From: JBKEDC01 sp047972995
GTDB lineage: Bacteria > Bacteroidota > Bacteroidia > Bacteroidales > Prolixibacteraceae
Direction: 5' to 3'
Assembly (NCBI GenBank): GCA_047972995.1
Contig: JBKEBD010000004.1
Span: forward strand, 123,612-187,611
DNA: 64,000 bases
Program-made: the position numbers and the translations under genes
Notes under the pieces: model-generated
The model's input: the letters and a program-made list of their open reading frames with translations, nothing else
What the model was told of the DNA's origin: nothing
Database searches by the model: none
In this document: positions 63,978 through 64,000 of the stretch, one piece after another
Numbering within the stretch: position 1 is the first letter of the stretch
How the letters are laid out: the number at the start of each line of letters is the position of its first letter

Positions 63978-64000
63978 GTTATGAGTTTATTTTGCTTTGC

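Noticed and set aside
1..64000. tRNA or rRNA genes and classical riboswitches
   Set aside because: Intergenic stretches were read for cloverleaf and T-loop motifs and for leader structures before ahcY, ribF and hisS; none was convincing.

Overview
The window looks like the chromosome of a Bacteroidota, most likely Bacteroidales, bacterium. Supporting signs are promoters of the TTTG-N19-TAnnTTTG type, starts without Shine-Dalgarno sequences, many short-lipobox lipoproteins, a GldB-like lipoprotein, the long Bacteroidota form of IspG, a DUF4494 protein, FucO/RhaD/RhaB of the Bacteroides type and TlpA/DUF4369-type thioredoxins. No rRNA, tRNA, CRISPR array, prophage or SusC/SusD pair was found. 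I do not name a species.

Region by region. 1-5164: end of a membrane protein, an outer-membrane beta-barrel receptor, an M23 peptidase and a YitT protein, all on the minus strand. 5380-14133: one minus-strand catabolic operon, rhaT-rhaA-rhaB-fucO-rhaD-uxuA-uxuB, driven by a clear promoter with two 18-bp direct repeats and facing a divergent AraC-type regulator (14420-15286). A sulfatase follows (15669-17225). 17312-31509: housekeeping genes (rlmN, folA, thyA, patatin, pyrH, lysC, folK, ispG), a GH20 hexosaminidase and a POT-like transporter. 31818-33095: a BNR-4-type beta-propeller lipoprotein. 33213-34321: an island of decayed repeats with an Rpn nuclease remnant and a 248-bp inverted-repeat element. 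34442-49863: meaB, two TlpA-like paralogues (one without its CxxC), lpdA, nhaA, hisS, ribF, an LpxH-like phosphatase, a KAS III and ahcY. 50465-56958: marR and a three-gene RND efflux system. 57018-64000: a second repeat-rich zone with a broken IS701-like transposase, gldB, a LuxR remnant, an orphan 739-residue lipoprotein between two direct repeats, and a 5'-truncated sulfatase.

How the genes fit together. The rha/uxu operon converts L-rhamnose to DHAP plus L-lactaldehyde/propanediol, and fructuronate to KDG. Putting the two routes on one transcript beside a sulfatase, together with a BNR-4 lipoprotein of a type related to rhamnose-uronate-active propellers, suggests use of a sulfated rhamnose/uronic-acid glycan (ulvan-like or similar). 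That is inference; no SusCD system, uronate isomerase or KDG kinase is in the window.

The most unusual content is the non-coding repeat load. There is a MITE-like family with 19-bp ends (18416, 42261, 62942, plus broken copies), a 248-bp element with perfect 38-bp ends and nested palindromes (34074-34321), a dispersed GC-rich palindrome that supplies the last codons of folA, and several very long perfect palindromic terminators (25-30 bp arms).
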